From an uncultured Pelagibacteraceae bacterium (lineage in GTDB: Bacteria > Pseudomonadota > Alphaproteobacteria > Pelagibacterales > Pelagibacteraceae): a DNA stretch of 64,000 nt. Shown here in pieces: positions 56,443-64,000 of this stretch. The notes under the pieces were generated by a model, which worked only from the letters and a program-made list of their open reading frames with translations, was not told the DNA's origin and ran no database searches. The DNA lies in NCBI GenBank assembly GCA_902596785.1, contig CACJVG010000002.1, positions 1-64,000 on the forward strand, read 5' to 3'. Position 1 is the first letter of the stretch. Every line of letters begins with the position of its first letter. Both the position numbers and the translations under genes were made by a program.

Positions 56443-57707
56443 TTTAAATTCAAAACTTCACCAGCAAGATATAACGATCCTGTAATGAGTATTATATCGT
56501 TTTCTTTTACTGGGATTGACTTTATAGCATCCTCTATACTTTTTTTATAATTTATATTCGAAAAGTTTTTTAGCTTATCTTTAAGCACTTCTCCTTTAAT
56601 TGAATTGGGTTGATTGGGTATATCTATTGTAGTCAATGTAGCAATATTCTTAAAGAAACTCATATATTCATTATGATCTTTATTAGCCATCATTCCAAGA
56701 ATGATATGTTTATTACAATCTAAACTTTCCAAGTATTCATTCAAAACCTTTGCACCCAAAGGGTTATGTGATCCATCAACAAAAAGTTTGTGATCTTTTA
56801 CAAGCGCTTTAAGTTTTCCAGATTTAATTTCTTGTAATCTTGCAATACTATTTATTTTTAAAACACCTTTTTTAATGTGATCATCTTTAATATTTAAATC
56901 TTTCAAAGTTCTTAGGGTTGCAATAGCTGTTGAGACATTTTCTAATTGAAATTGACCTTTTACATTTGGCATAGGTAATTTTATTCCTCCAAATTGATCT
57001 TCATAATAAAAGAAGTCATTTTCTTGCATTGTAAAACTATAATTTTCGTTATGAAAAATTTTATTTGATCTATTATTTGATATTGTTTTTTTAATATTAT
57101 CCGCAATTTCTTTATTGCTTTGTTTTGCTACTATAATATTTGAGTTTAAAAGGCTTGATGTTTTTTCAAAAATAATTCTTTCAACATTTTGATCATTTTC
57201 AGGTAACCAATCTAAATGATCAAGTCCAATAGAGGTTACAACGCTAGCAAGGTTATTTTTTAATATATTTGTAGCATCAAATCTAAAGAATAATCCACTC
57301 TCAATTAAATTGATATTTTCTGGGTATTGAGATGCTTTTAAGAAATAAGCTGCAGTAAGTATTTCAAAAAAAGTAATCGGTTCATTATTGTTAGCATTTT
57401 CAATTTCCTCAAGTAAATTTGCTAAATCATCATCATTCAATTCTTCATTATTAAAAACAAACCTTTCGTTAATACTTTTGATGTGTGGGCTTGTATAGAC
57501 ATTACATTTTAAATTTGCTTCTTTTAAAATTGATAACATTGCTTGGATAGTTGAATATTTTCCATTAGTTCCAACAATTGAAATTGCTTTGATTTTGTCT
57601 TGAGGACTCCCTAGTCTTTTGCAGAGATTTTGAATACGATCTAGACTTAAATCTATTTCTTTAGGATGCAACTTTTGTAAGCGACTGACTATCTTCTGAA
57701 GTTTCAT
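56439..57707 (-). CDS. folC: Folylpolyglutamate synthase / dihydrofolate synthase
   Basis: About 422 residues. Adds glutamate to dihydropteroate and to folates. It has LHPKEIDLSLDRIQNLCKRLG at the start, P-loop VGTNGKYST and the C-terminal domain LVKDHKLFVDGSHNPLGAKV, with the substrate-binding DGSHN. The usual P-loop is GTNGKGS; here Tyr replaces the Gly. I choose ATG 57707 (MKLQKIVSRL); a second ATG at 57719 is four codons earlier. Either way the gene starts inside accD, overlapping it by 47 or 59 bases in another frame, unusually long even for this genome. Confidence 0.92.
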   Translation of the reverse strand: MKLQKIVSRLQKLHPKEIDLSLDRIQNLCKRLGSPQDKIKAISIVGTNGKYSTIQAMLSILKEANLKCNVYTSPHIKSINERFVFNNEELNDDDLANLLEEIENANNNEPITFFEILTAAYFLKASQYPENINLIESGLFFRFDATNILKNNLASVVTSIGLDHLDWLPENDQNVERIIFEKTSSLLNSNIIVAKQSNKEIADNIKKTISNNRSNKIFHNENYSFTMQENDFFYYEDQFGGIKLPMPNVKGQFQLENVSTAIATLRTLKDLNIKDDHIKKGVLKINSIARLQEIKSGKLKALVKDHKLFVDGSHNPLGAKVLNEYLESLDCNKHIILGMMANKDHNEYMSFFKNIATLTTIDIPNQPNSIKGEVLKDKLKNFSNINYKKSIEDAIKSIPVKENDIILITGSLYLAGEVLNLN

Positions 57708-58590
57708 TTTGTTCAGCACTTATATCAGAGTTTTTCTTTAACAATATTGATAATAAAGTTCCAATTTTTGATGCAAGCTCTTTACGCTCAACAATTAAAT
57801 CAACAAAACCAGTTTTTTCAACATATTCACTTTTTTGGAAACCTTCAGGTAGCTCTTCTTTAACAGTTCCTTGAATTACTCTTGCACCCGCAAATGCAAT
57901 TAAAGCCCCTGGTTCTGCAATATGAATATCACCTAACATAGCGTATGATGCAGTAATACCGCCTGCTGTTGGATCAGTTATGCAAACTAAATATGGTAGT
58001 CCATTTTTTTTTAATTCATTAATTGCAAGTGTTGTTCTTGTCATTTGAGATAAAGAAATTAAACTTTCCATCATTCTCATTCCTCCTCCAGCACTAATAC
58101 ACAAAAACGGTGTTTGATTTTCTATGGCATGTTGTATCCCATATAAAAAAGCTTCTCCCTCTGCGGCAGCCATAGACGCACCTAAAAAATCAAAATCAGA
58201 TGCCACTGCTGTAATTTTAATATTATTTATTGTTCCAGAAGCAACCATCATTCCACATTCTAATCCTGTTTTTTTTCGAGCACTTTTCAATCTTTCTTTG
58301 TAAGGTTTAGAATCTGTCCAATTAAGCGGATCATCTTTTGGTATTGGAGTTTTGAAAATCTCGTAATTGTTTTTTCCAAACAATATATCAAATCTTTGTT
58401 TTGGCTTTATTCTATGATGTTTATTACAATCAGGACAAACCCAAAGATTTTTTTCTAAATCAGTTTTAAGAATAGGGCCTCTACAGCATGAGGTCCAATC
58501 ACTTTTTGCGATATCTTCTTTAGTAGCTCTATCTCGGATAGCAGTTTTAATTTTTTCACCTGCTTTAATAATTTTAGTTATCCAGTTCAT
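57661..58590 (-). CDS. accD: Acetyl-CoA carboxylase carboxyltransferase beta subunit
   Basis: A 309-residue carboxyltransferase half that transfers CO2 from biotin to acetyl-CoA with AccA. The N-terminal zinc ribbon CCRGPILKTDLEKN...WVCPDC is complete, and the crotonase-like core includes SAGGGMRMMESLISL and ITDPTAGGITASYAMLGDI. The non-conserved Ser/Glu-rich tail (last 20 residues) overlaps the start of folC. It overlaps trpA by four bases. Confidence 0.96.
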   Translation of the reverse strand: MNWITKIIKAGEKIKTAIRDRATKEDIAKSDWTSCCRGPILKTDLEKNLWVCPDCNKHHRIKPKQRFDILFGKNNYEIFKTPIPKDDPLNWTDSKPYKERLKSARKKTGLECGMMVASGTINNIKITAVASDFDFLGASMAAAEGEAFLYGIQHAIENQTPFLCISAGGGMRMMESLISLSQMTRTTLAINELKKNGLPYLVCITDPTAGGITASYAMLGDIHIAEPGALIAFAGARVIQGTVKEELPEGFQKSEYVEKTGFVDLIVERKELASKIGTLLSILLKKNSDISAEQNETSEDSQSLTKVAS

Positions 58591-59387
58591 TGAATTTTAT
58601 TTTTTAATCTCTTAACGATATTAGTAACATTTGTGACAGCATTTTGTCTCTTTTCAATTGATTTAGAGATTTCCTTACAAATTGCACTACCAACCACCAA
58701 ACCATCAGCTTTTTTAAGAGATTGGATGGTTTTTTCTGTAATACCAAAGCCAATAACAACATTTTTTGATTTATTATGTTTTTTTATTTTATTGTATTTT
58801 TCTAAAATTTTCCTCGGGGACACCTTAAGCTTTCCACCCGTTGTAGATAACATGCTAATATAATAAATCATGTCGTGTGAGTCTTTTATGATTTTTTTTA
58901 GTCTTATCTGTGAAGTAGTTGGTGAAACTAATTGAATAAAATTAATTCCTTTTTTTTTACATTTTGATGCAAAATTTTTATTTTCAGGATAAGGTAAATC
59001 AACAACTATTAAACCATCAACTTTTGATTTTTTACATTTTTCTAAAAATTTATTTTCATTATATTGATAGATCATGTTGTAATAACCCATCAGGATAATA
59101 GGTTTATTTTTTTTTATTTGTTTAAAATTTTTTGCAATTGAAAATACATCATTAATTTTAATACCGTTTTTAATTGCCCGGTAAGCACTTGTTTGTATTT
59201 GTCCCCCATCAGCTATAGGAGTGTTATGCGGAAAACCTAATTCACAAATATCTGCATAATTAGAAATTGATTTTAATATTTCTAAGGATTTTTTTTTAGT
59301 ATTATCACCAGCAACAGTATATGTCAGTAAAGCTGGTCTATTCTCTTTTTTTGCAGCTGAGAAAGCTTTGCTAATTAACGAATTCAT
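58587..59387 (-). CDS. trpA: Tryptophan synthase alpha chain
   Basis: Cleaves indole-3-glycerol phosphate to indole, which tunnels to TrpB. The 266-residue TIM barrel keeps the catalytic Glu in CELGFPHNTP and the Asp in PIADGGQIQ. The usual GxPFSDP loop reads GFPHNTP here, so the pocket is modified, in step with the altered TrpB partner. It overlaps trpB by one base. Confidence 0.92.
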   Translation of the reverse strand: MNSLISKAFSAAKKENRPALLTYTVAGDNTKKKSLEILKSISNYADICELGFPHNTPIADGGQIQTSAYRAIKNGIKINDVFSIAKNFKQIKKNKPIILMGYYNMIYQYNENKFLEKCKKSKVDGLIVVDLPYPENKNFASKCKKKGINFIQLVSPTTSQIRLKKIIKDSHDMIYYISMLSTTGGKLKVSPRKILEKYNKIKKHNKSKNVVIGFGITEKTIQSLKKADGLVVGSAICKEISKSIEKRQNAVTNVTNIVKRLKNKIQ

Positions 59388-60616
59388 TAATTTTTACCCA
59401 ATCTTTCTCTTAAAATATCTCTATCTTTTTTAGCGTCACCACAAGAGTTAACGATTATGATTGTGTCTTTACTTAATTTTGGTGCAATTTTTATCGCCTC
59501 AGCAAATGCATGACTAGGTTCTAAACTTGGATTAAGTTTTTCAAATTTTGTTACCATCACATGTGCTTTTAATGCATCTTCATCAGTTGCATAAGTGTAT
59601 CTTGCTCGTTTTGTATCTTTTAAAAAACAATGTATTGGACTAACACCTGGGTAATCCAATCCAGCACTAATTGATTCAGTGTCATTAATTTGACCTTCTT
59701 TGTTTTGACAAACATAAGAAGCTGCACCATGTAAAATTCCAATTTTGGCATTTCTACTTAAAGGAGCGGCATGGAGTTTTGATTTTTTTGGACCTCCAGC
59801 TTCTACACCAATTAATTCTATTTGTGATTTGTTAAAATCTATAAATTCACTCCAAAAACCATATGCTGAACTTCCACCACCCACACAGTTAATTAATTTA
59901 ATTTTTTTTGGAATTTTTTTGAATTCTTGTTTAATTTGTATTTTTAATTCTCTTGAAATTTGTGCTGTACTCCATCCACAAATTTTTACAAAAATATTTG
60001 GACCAACTGTACTTCCAACACACATATGTGTAGTGTCACAATTTGATACCCAGTATCTCATACACTCACTTACCGCATCGACTAAAGTTTGACTTCCTGA
60101 ATATACAGGAACTATTTCAGCACCATTTTTTCTCATAGCGTCACAATTTGGTTTTTGTCTTTTGATGTCTTTGGCACCCATGAAAATTTTACATTTAAGA
60201 CCAAATTCCTTTGCGGCCATACTTAACATTTTACCTGCATAACCAGCACCAGTGTCACCAACAATATATTTTTTTCCCATAGCCTTACAAATTAAGGCAT
60301 GAACAGTTGCATTGTATATTTTGTGGGCACCACCATTAGCCTCTGATACAACTTTGGCCCATATTTGAGCACCACCTAAATGATTAGATAAATTTTCTAA
60401 TTTTACAAAAGATGTCGGAGAGCCAATGTAATTTTTAAAATAATAATCTCTTTTTTTTAAAAATCTTTTATCATTCCTTAGTTTTTTAAATTCTTTTGTT
60501 AAATCTTCTACAGGTTTTTTTAAAGTTTCAGGTATAAAACTTCCACCAAACTTTCCACCCCAAAAACCTTGTTGATTGTGTTGATCAATTAATTGAATAC
60601 CTTTTTTAAGTTTCAT
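59387..60616 (-). CDS. trpB: Tryptophan synthase beta chain, divergent active site
   Basis: A 409-residue fold-type II PLP enzyme in the trpF-trpB-trpA operon. The PLP lysine is K99 (GGAHKIYNA), the phosphate loop is GGGSS (246-250) and the SISAGLDYPGVSP block is normal. Several normally invariant sites differ: the catalytic ETGAGQHG reads DTGAGYAG (D121 for Glu109 of Salmonella TrpB), NLSGRGDKD reads NSCGDAKKD, and the LNHTGAHK approach is SEANGGAHK. Gene context still argues for tryptophan synthase. It overlaps trpF by 11 bases. Confidence 0.88.
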   Translation of the reverse strand: MKLKKGIQLIDQHNQQGFWGGKFGGSFIPETLKKPVEDLTKEFKKLRNDKRFLKKRDYYFKNYIGSPTSFVKLENLSNHLGGAQIWAKVVSEANGGAHKIYNATVHALICKAMGKKYIVGDTGAGYAGKMLSMAAKEFGLKCKIFMGAKDIKRQKPNCDAMRKNGAEIVPVYSGSQTLVDAVSECMRYWVSNCDTTHMCVGSTVGPNIFVKICGWSTAQISRELKIQIKQEFKKIPKKIKLINCVGGGSSAYGFWSEFIDFNKSQIELIGVEAGGPKKSKLHAAPLSRNAKIGILHGAASYVCQNKEGQINDTESISAGLDYPGVSPIHCFLKDTKRARYTYATDEDALKAHVMVTKFEKLNPSLEPSHAFAEAIKIAPKLSKDTIIIVNSCGDAKKDRDILRERLGKN

Positions 60617-61238
60617 TTTTAATTTCGTTAACTTTTTTTAAAAAAAATTCTATTTTGGATAGGTCTTTTAATCCAGATGTTTCTACACCACCAGATAAAT
60701 CTATAAAATTTGCTAAATTTTTATAATTTTCAAGATCATCATTGTATTGAATATTCCCAGCAATCATTAATTCCTTATTTAACTTAATATTTTTAATCAG
60801 GTTATGATCAAAAGATTGGCTTTTCTCATATCCTTTACTATCAAAAAGGTAAATGTCAGTAACATCAGAAAATAATTTATAATTGGTCAAATCAGATTCT
60901 GATTTTATTGTAAAAGCTGTAATAATTTTCTTTTGATATTTATGTTTTATCTCTTTTATTTCCTCTGGGGAGCAATCGTATAATTGATAGTAATCAAAAG
61001 GTAACTTTTGAATTTTCTCTAAAATTTCTCTATTTGGTTTAACAAGAACGGCAACATAGTAACATTGTTTTGGATTTATGTTTAAGAGTTTTTTTAAATT
61101 TTTATATTCAACATATCTAGAACTTTTTGGATAGTTACAAATAAATCCTATAAACTTAGGTGGGTGAGGGTGATTAATTAAAAAATTTAAAGTAATTGGA
61201 TCTGAAATCCCACAGATTTTACATCCTTTGATCATCAT
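60606..61238 (-). CDS. trpF: Phosphoribosylanthranilate isomerase
   Basis: A 210-residue TIM-barrel isomerase in tryptophan synthesis. Active-site Cys in KICGISDP, a general-acid-type Asp in YLFDSKG, and the phosphate loop region DLSGGVETSGLKD are present, though the sequence is divergent (MIAGN where LAGGL is usual). Two adjacent ATGs begin the frame. It overlaps pyrF by four bases. Confidence 0.88.
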   Translation of the reverse strand: MMIKGCKICGISDPITLNFLINHPHPPKFIGFICNYPKSSRYVEYKNLKKLLNINPKQCYYVAVLVKPNREILEKIQKLPFDYYQLYDCSPEEIKEIKHKYQKKIITAFTIKSESDLTNYKLFSDVTDIYLFDSKGYEKSQSFDHNLIKNIKLNKELMIAGNIQYNDDLENYKNLANFIDLSGGVETSGLKDLSKIEFFLKKVNEIKNET

Positions 61239-61903
61239 TTTAAATGATCAATTAATTTTTTAATATTATTTTTAATATTTCCTTTAGTGATAGGTCTTCC
61301 AATTACAAGCCAATCACTGCCATTTCTAAATGCTGCTTTTGGAGAGAGAACTCTTTTTTGATCTCCTTTGCTTGAATTAAACCTTATTCCGGGCGTAATA
61401 ATTTCTTTTTTAAAAAATTTTCTTACAATTTTTACTTCCTGAGCACTACAGACAACAGCATCCAACTTTGCTTTTTGTGCAAGTTTCACCTGATGAGCTA
61501 CTAATTTCTTTACATTTATATTGTAACCTATTTCTTTTAAAGCCTTGTTATCTAAAGAAGTTAGAATTGAAACACCAACTATTTTAGTTTTTCCAGAAAC
61601 TTTCTTGGCTGCTTTTAATGCTTCTAAACCTGAGCTTAAGTGCATAGTGCAATAATTAAAATTAAGATCTTTAATTGCTTTTACTGCTGATACACAAGTG
61701 TTAGGAATATCTGAAAACTTAAAATCTCCAAATGTGATTTGATTTTTTAATTTAGATACAAACTTTCTCCCATTTTTAGAGTTTAAAAATTCTAGTCCAA
61801 ATTTGTAACCAATTTTCAATTTCGATGTTTGAGTATTTTTTATAATTTTTTTTGCTTTTGAAACGAGAGTTGTATCTACCGCTATAAATATCTTACTCTT
61901 CAT
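61235..61903 (-). CDS. pyrF: Orotidine 5'-phosphate decarboxylase
   Basis: Last step of UMP synthesis. The 222-residue TIM barrel has the catalytic Lys/Asp cluster in ITFGDFKFSDIPNT (the family DxKxxDIxxT motif, here with GDFKFSDIP) and the phosphate loop WLVIGRPIT. It lies between ihfB (11-bp overlap) and trpF. Confidence 0.93.
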   Translation of the reverse strand: MKSKIFIAVDTTLVSKAKKIIKNTQTSKLKIGYKFGLEFLNSKNGRKFVSKLKNQITFGDFKFSDIPNTCVSAVKAIKDLNFNYCTMHLSSGLEALKAAKKVSGKTKIVGVSILTSLDNKALKEIGYNINVKKLVAHQVKLAQKAKLDAVVCSAQEVKIVRKFFKKEIITPGIRFNSSKGDQKRVLSPKAAFRNGSDWLVIGRPITKGNIKNNIKKLIDHLK

Positions 61904-62183
61904 TGTTTATCTTTTTAAACATATCTTTACTCATCTTCCAAGAAATTACTTTTTTCTCTGGAACTGAAACTTTCTCTCCAGTTCTGGGATTTCTTCTGAT
62001 GGATGCTTTTTGAGTTTTTACACTGAAACGCCCAAAATTCCTTAATTCGACTGAGTCTGAACGTCTAAGAGCTCTTTTAATTTCTTCTAAAATTATATCT
62101 ATAAACTTGGACAGATCTTTCTTTAGAAAATTAGGGTAGTTATTTGAGAGTTGTTTTAAAAGCTTTGATTTTACAATAGCCAA
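61893..62183 (-). CDS. ihfB: Integration host factor beta subunit / HU-family DNA-binding protein
   Basis: A 96-residue DNA-bending protein of the IHF/HU family with the DNA-binding arm signature RRNPRTGEKVSVP and core ELRNFGRFSV. Position directly after rpsA is the standard one for ihfB. It acts in nucleoid shaping, recombination and promoter architecture. Confidence 0.93.
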   Translation of the reverse strand: MAIVKSKLLKQLSNNYPNFLKKDLSKFIDIILEEIKRALRRSDSVELRNFGRFSVKTQKASIRRNPRTGEKVSVPEKKVISWKMSKDMFKKINNEE

Positions 62184-62201
62184 TTTAAATCTTTTTTATT
62201 A

Positions 62202-63926
62202 TTATTTTTCTTCTTCTTTTTTCTTCAGGTCTTCAGAAAGAGAACTAAATGGCAAGTTTTTACCACTAGATTCACTTCCATAGGTCTTAAGAGCTAAATC
62301 TCGAGCTTGCTCCTCCAAGTATTTAATACTTAATGTAACTTTTCTCTTATCCATTAAAATTTCTTTAATACCAACGTCAACTTTTTCCCCACCCGTCCAT
62401 CTCGACGGTCTTGCATCAGCAGAATTAAGTGCAATCTCCGATTTTTTGATTTGAAAATCCATCTCACATCCTTCTGGTCTCACAGTTAAACCTTTATTAT
62501 CAGTCTTAACTACTTTGACTGTAATTGTACTTCCTTTTTCCTTATCTTTGAAGAAATCAAAAGGATCTGGTAGTGTTTGTTTTAAACCAACTCTAATTTT
62601 TTGCTCTGATGATTTAATTTCTAATACTTTAACTTTAATTTTGTCACCTTTTTTATATTTAGCAAGTTCTTCTTCGCCGTTATTAAAATACGTTAAATCA
62701 TTGCAATGCAAAAATGAGTCAATGTCTGTGTCTTCAATTTTAACGAATAAAGAATATTCATTTTTGTTTACAACTTCTCCTTCAACAATTGTATCTACAG
62801 GATATTTTTTCTCAAATGTTTCAAAAGGATTGTCTTGGGTCAATCTGTGACTGATCGCTACTCTTCGCTTATCTTTATCAATTTCTGTTATAAAACATGG
62901 AATCTCCTGTCCAACTTTAAGCATTTTCTTTGCAGAAATATTTTTCTTTGACCAGGATAATTCAGAATTATGCAATAAAGTTGTTAGTCCTTCTTCAAGA
63001 GAGCAAAAAGCACCGAAATCAGAAATTTTTTCAACCTTAACAGTGTACTGAGTATTTAATTTATAATTGTCAATATTATCGAATGGATCTGGATATAATT
63101 GTTTTATAGAGCAACCTACTTGAAGTTTATTTTCATCTACCGAAATTACCTTTAGATCTTTTTTCTCTCCAATTTCTAAAATATCAGAGGGATGATCAAT
63201 TCTTGTGTAACTTAGTTCCTGAAGATGTGTCAAAACATCTAGCTCACCATTTACTGAAAAGAAGCAACCAAAACTTGAAAATCCTTTTACAACTGCATCT
63301 TTAATTATGTCACCAACTTTATACTTAGCAACTAATTTAGCTTTATCTTCTTTTTTAAATGATGAAATTATTTCTCTTCTAGAAACACAAGCATTACCTC
63401 TTACTTTGTCTAATTTAATTAGGGCAAACTTTTGTGGTTCATGCATTAAGTGACTTATATCTTTTAATGGTTTATCGCTAATTTGTGATCCAGGAAGAAA
63501 CATTAATGATCCAGTATCTATATGCTCTACAATACATCCTCCTTTACATTTAGATGTAATTTTACCCATAATTGGTTCATTTTTTTCATAAGCTTCAACC
63601 AGTTTATCCCATCCTTTTATTTTTTGAGCTTTACTTGCAGAAACTAAAACTTCACCATTTTTATCCTCAATTTTTTCTAATAGCACAGGAATATTTTGCC
63701 CAATTTTTATTTTTTCTGACAAACCAATATTTTTTAATTCATTAATATCTAGCACTGGCTCAGATTTAAGACCTTCTACAAATAAAAATACAAATTTTTC
63801 TGTAATTTTATTGATTTTACCTTCTATAATTTTTCCCTCTTCAATTTGAATTTTTGATAGTTGGCTATTAAGTAATTTTTCGAATTCTTGGGAGGCTGGA
63901 TTTGATAAATCTTTATAAATTTCCAT
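62202..63926 (-). CDS. rpsA: 30S ribosomal protein S1
   Basis: A 574-residue protein with six S1 (OB-fold) RNA-binding repeats; signature blocks such as VGDIIKDAVVKGFSSFGCFF, YTVKVEKISDFGAFCSLEEG and GQEIPCFITEIDKDKRRVAIS recur. S1 helps 30S subunits bind mRNAs that lack good Shine-Dalgarno sites, a property that fits the scarcity of such sites here. The start ATG shares one base with the cmk stop (TAATG). Confidence 0.96.
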   Translation of the reverse strand: MEIYKDLSNPASQEFEKLLNSQLSKIQIEEGKIIEGKINKITEKFVFLFVEGLKSEPVLDINELKNIGLSEKIKIGQNIPVLLEKIEDKNGEVLVSASKAQKIKGWDKLVEAYEKNEPIMGKITSKCKGGCIVEHIDTGSLMFLPGSQISDKPLKDISHLMHEPQKFALIKLDKVRGNACVSRREIISSFKKEDKAKLVAKYKVGDIIKDAVVKGFSSFGCFFSVNGELDVLTHLQELSYTRIDHPSDILEIGEKKDLKVISVDENKLQVGCSIKQLYPDPFDNIDNYKLNTQYTVKVEKISDFGAFCSLEEGLTTLLHNSELSWSKKNISAKKMLKVGQEIPCFITEIDKDKRRVAISHRLTQDNPFETFEKKYPVDTIVEGEVVNKNEYSLFVKIEDTDIDSFLHCNDLTYFNNGEEELAKYKKGDKIKVKVLEIKSSEQKIRVGLKQTLPDPFDFFKDKEKGSTITVKVVKTDNKGLTVRPEGCEMDFQIKKSEIALNSADARPSRWTGGEKVDVGIKEILMDKRKVTLSIKYLEEQARDLALKTYGSESSGKNLPFSSLSEDLKKKEEEK

Positions 63927-64000
63927 TAATTATTAAATTTCCTGTCTATTATTTTTTTTATTTTTAAAAAACATGCTCTTTTAGTAAGGTTTGTTGTATT
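63926..64000 (-). CDS. cmk: Cytidylate kinase, C-terminal end only (rest outside window)
   Basis: On the minus strand the frame is open from the window edge to TAA at 63928-63926 and encodes 24 residues starting TTNLTKRACFLKI after one Asn. The TTNL pattern and terminal basic helix match the end of CMP kinase, and cmk normally precedes rpsA. The stop overlaps the rpsA ATG by one base. Confidence 0.6.
   Translation of the reverse strand, partial: NTTNLTKRACFLKIKKIIDRKFNN

Overview
The window looks like a stretch of the main chromosome of a SAR11-clade alphaproteobacterium ('Candidatus Pelagibacter' type). It is very AT-rich (about 70% by eye) and extremely compact: neighbouring genes abut or overlap by 1-20 bases, and no gene-free stretch exceeds about 180 bases. 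It has alphaproteobacterial gene orders (cmk-rpsA-ihfB, trpFBA-accD-folC, murA-DUF2948-hisD-infA, hisS-hisZ-hisG, rpmH-rnpA-yidD-yidC, bolA/J-domain/cobS/cobT). No insertion sequence, prophage, CRISPR array or rRNA is visible. The assignment rests on style and gene content, not on a database search.

Layout. 1-4.6 kb: 3' part of pyruvate dehydrogenase E1, its E2, an EamA-type exporter and the undecaprenyl-pyrophosphate phosphatase. 4.8-10.7 kb: glutamate synthase (gltD-gltB) behind a 171-bp divergent control region with a palindrome. 10.7-12.7 kb: a hydrolase and a GT4 glycosyltransferase that diverge from a 42-bp gap. 12.7-21.1 kb: translation block thrS-infC-rpmI-rplT-pheS-pheT-lepA. 21.1-23.5 kb: a small surface-glycan cassette (FkbM methyltransferase, GT2 transferase, second FkbM-like protein), then tRNA-Ser(GGA). 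23.8-27.1 kb: gyrB and a RegB/PrrB-type redox sensor kinase. 27.1-30.7 kb: cobT, cobS and a J-domain protein, diverging from bolA. 30.7-34.3 kb: aroB, aroK and an uncharacterised membrane/periplasmic gene pair. 34.3-36.5 kb: def-fmt-truA. 36.4-43.8 kb, minus strand: SET methyltransferase, HDAC-like deacetylase, dapE, dapD, HAD nucleotidase, argB, yidC, yidD, rnpA, rpmH.

43.9-52.6 kb: TVP38 protein, tRNA-Thr, two tiny basic proteins, dcd, murA, DUF2948, hisD (reading frame broken in an A7 run), infA, tRNA-Phe, csp, then tRNA-His-hisS-hisZ-hisG. 52.8-56.4 kb: rmuC, an MGME1-like PD-(D/E)XK exonuclease, an ExoI-type DEDDh exonuclease and a thioredoxin. 56.4-64 kb, minus strand: cmk (end only)-rpsA-ihfB-pyrF-trpF-trpB-trpA-accD-folC.

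Most of this is housekeeping. The parts that most deserve a second look are: the RmuC/MGME1-like/ExoI nuclease cluster; CobS/CobT beside a J-domain protein with no B12 genes around; the SET plus HDAC-like pair; the hisD frameshift that removes a zinc ligand; two tRNAs with altered elbow residues (Phe, Thr); tRNA-His lacking C73, four bases ahead of hisS; a TrpB with changed active-site residues; and nearly symmetric, apparently leaderless divergent promoters.
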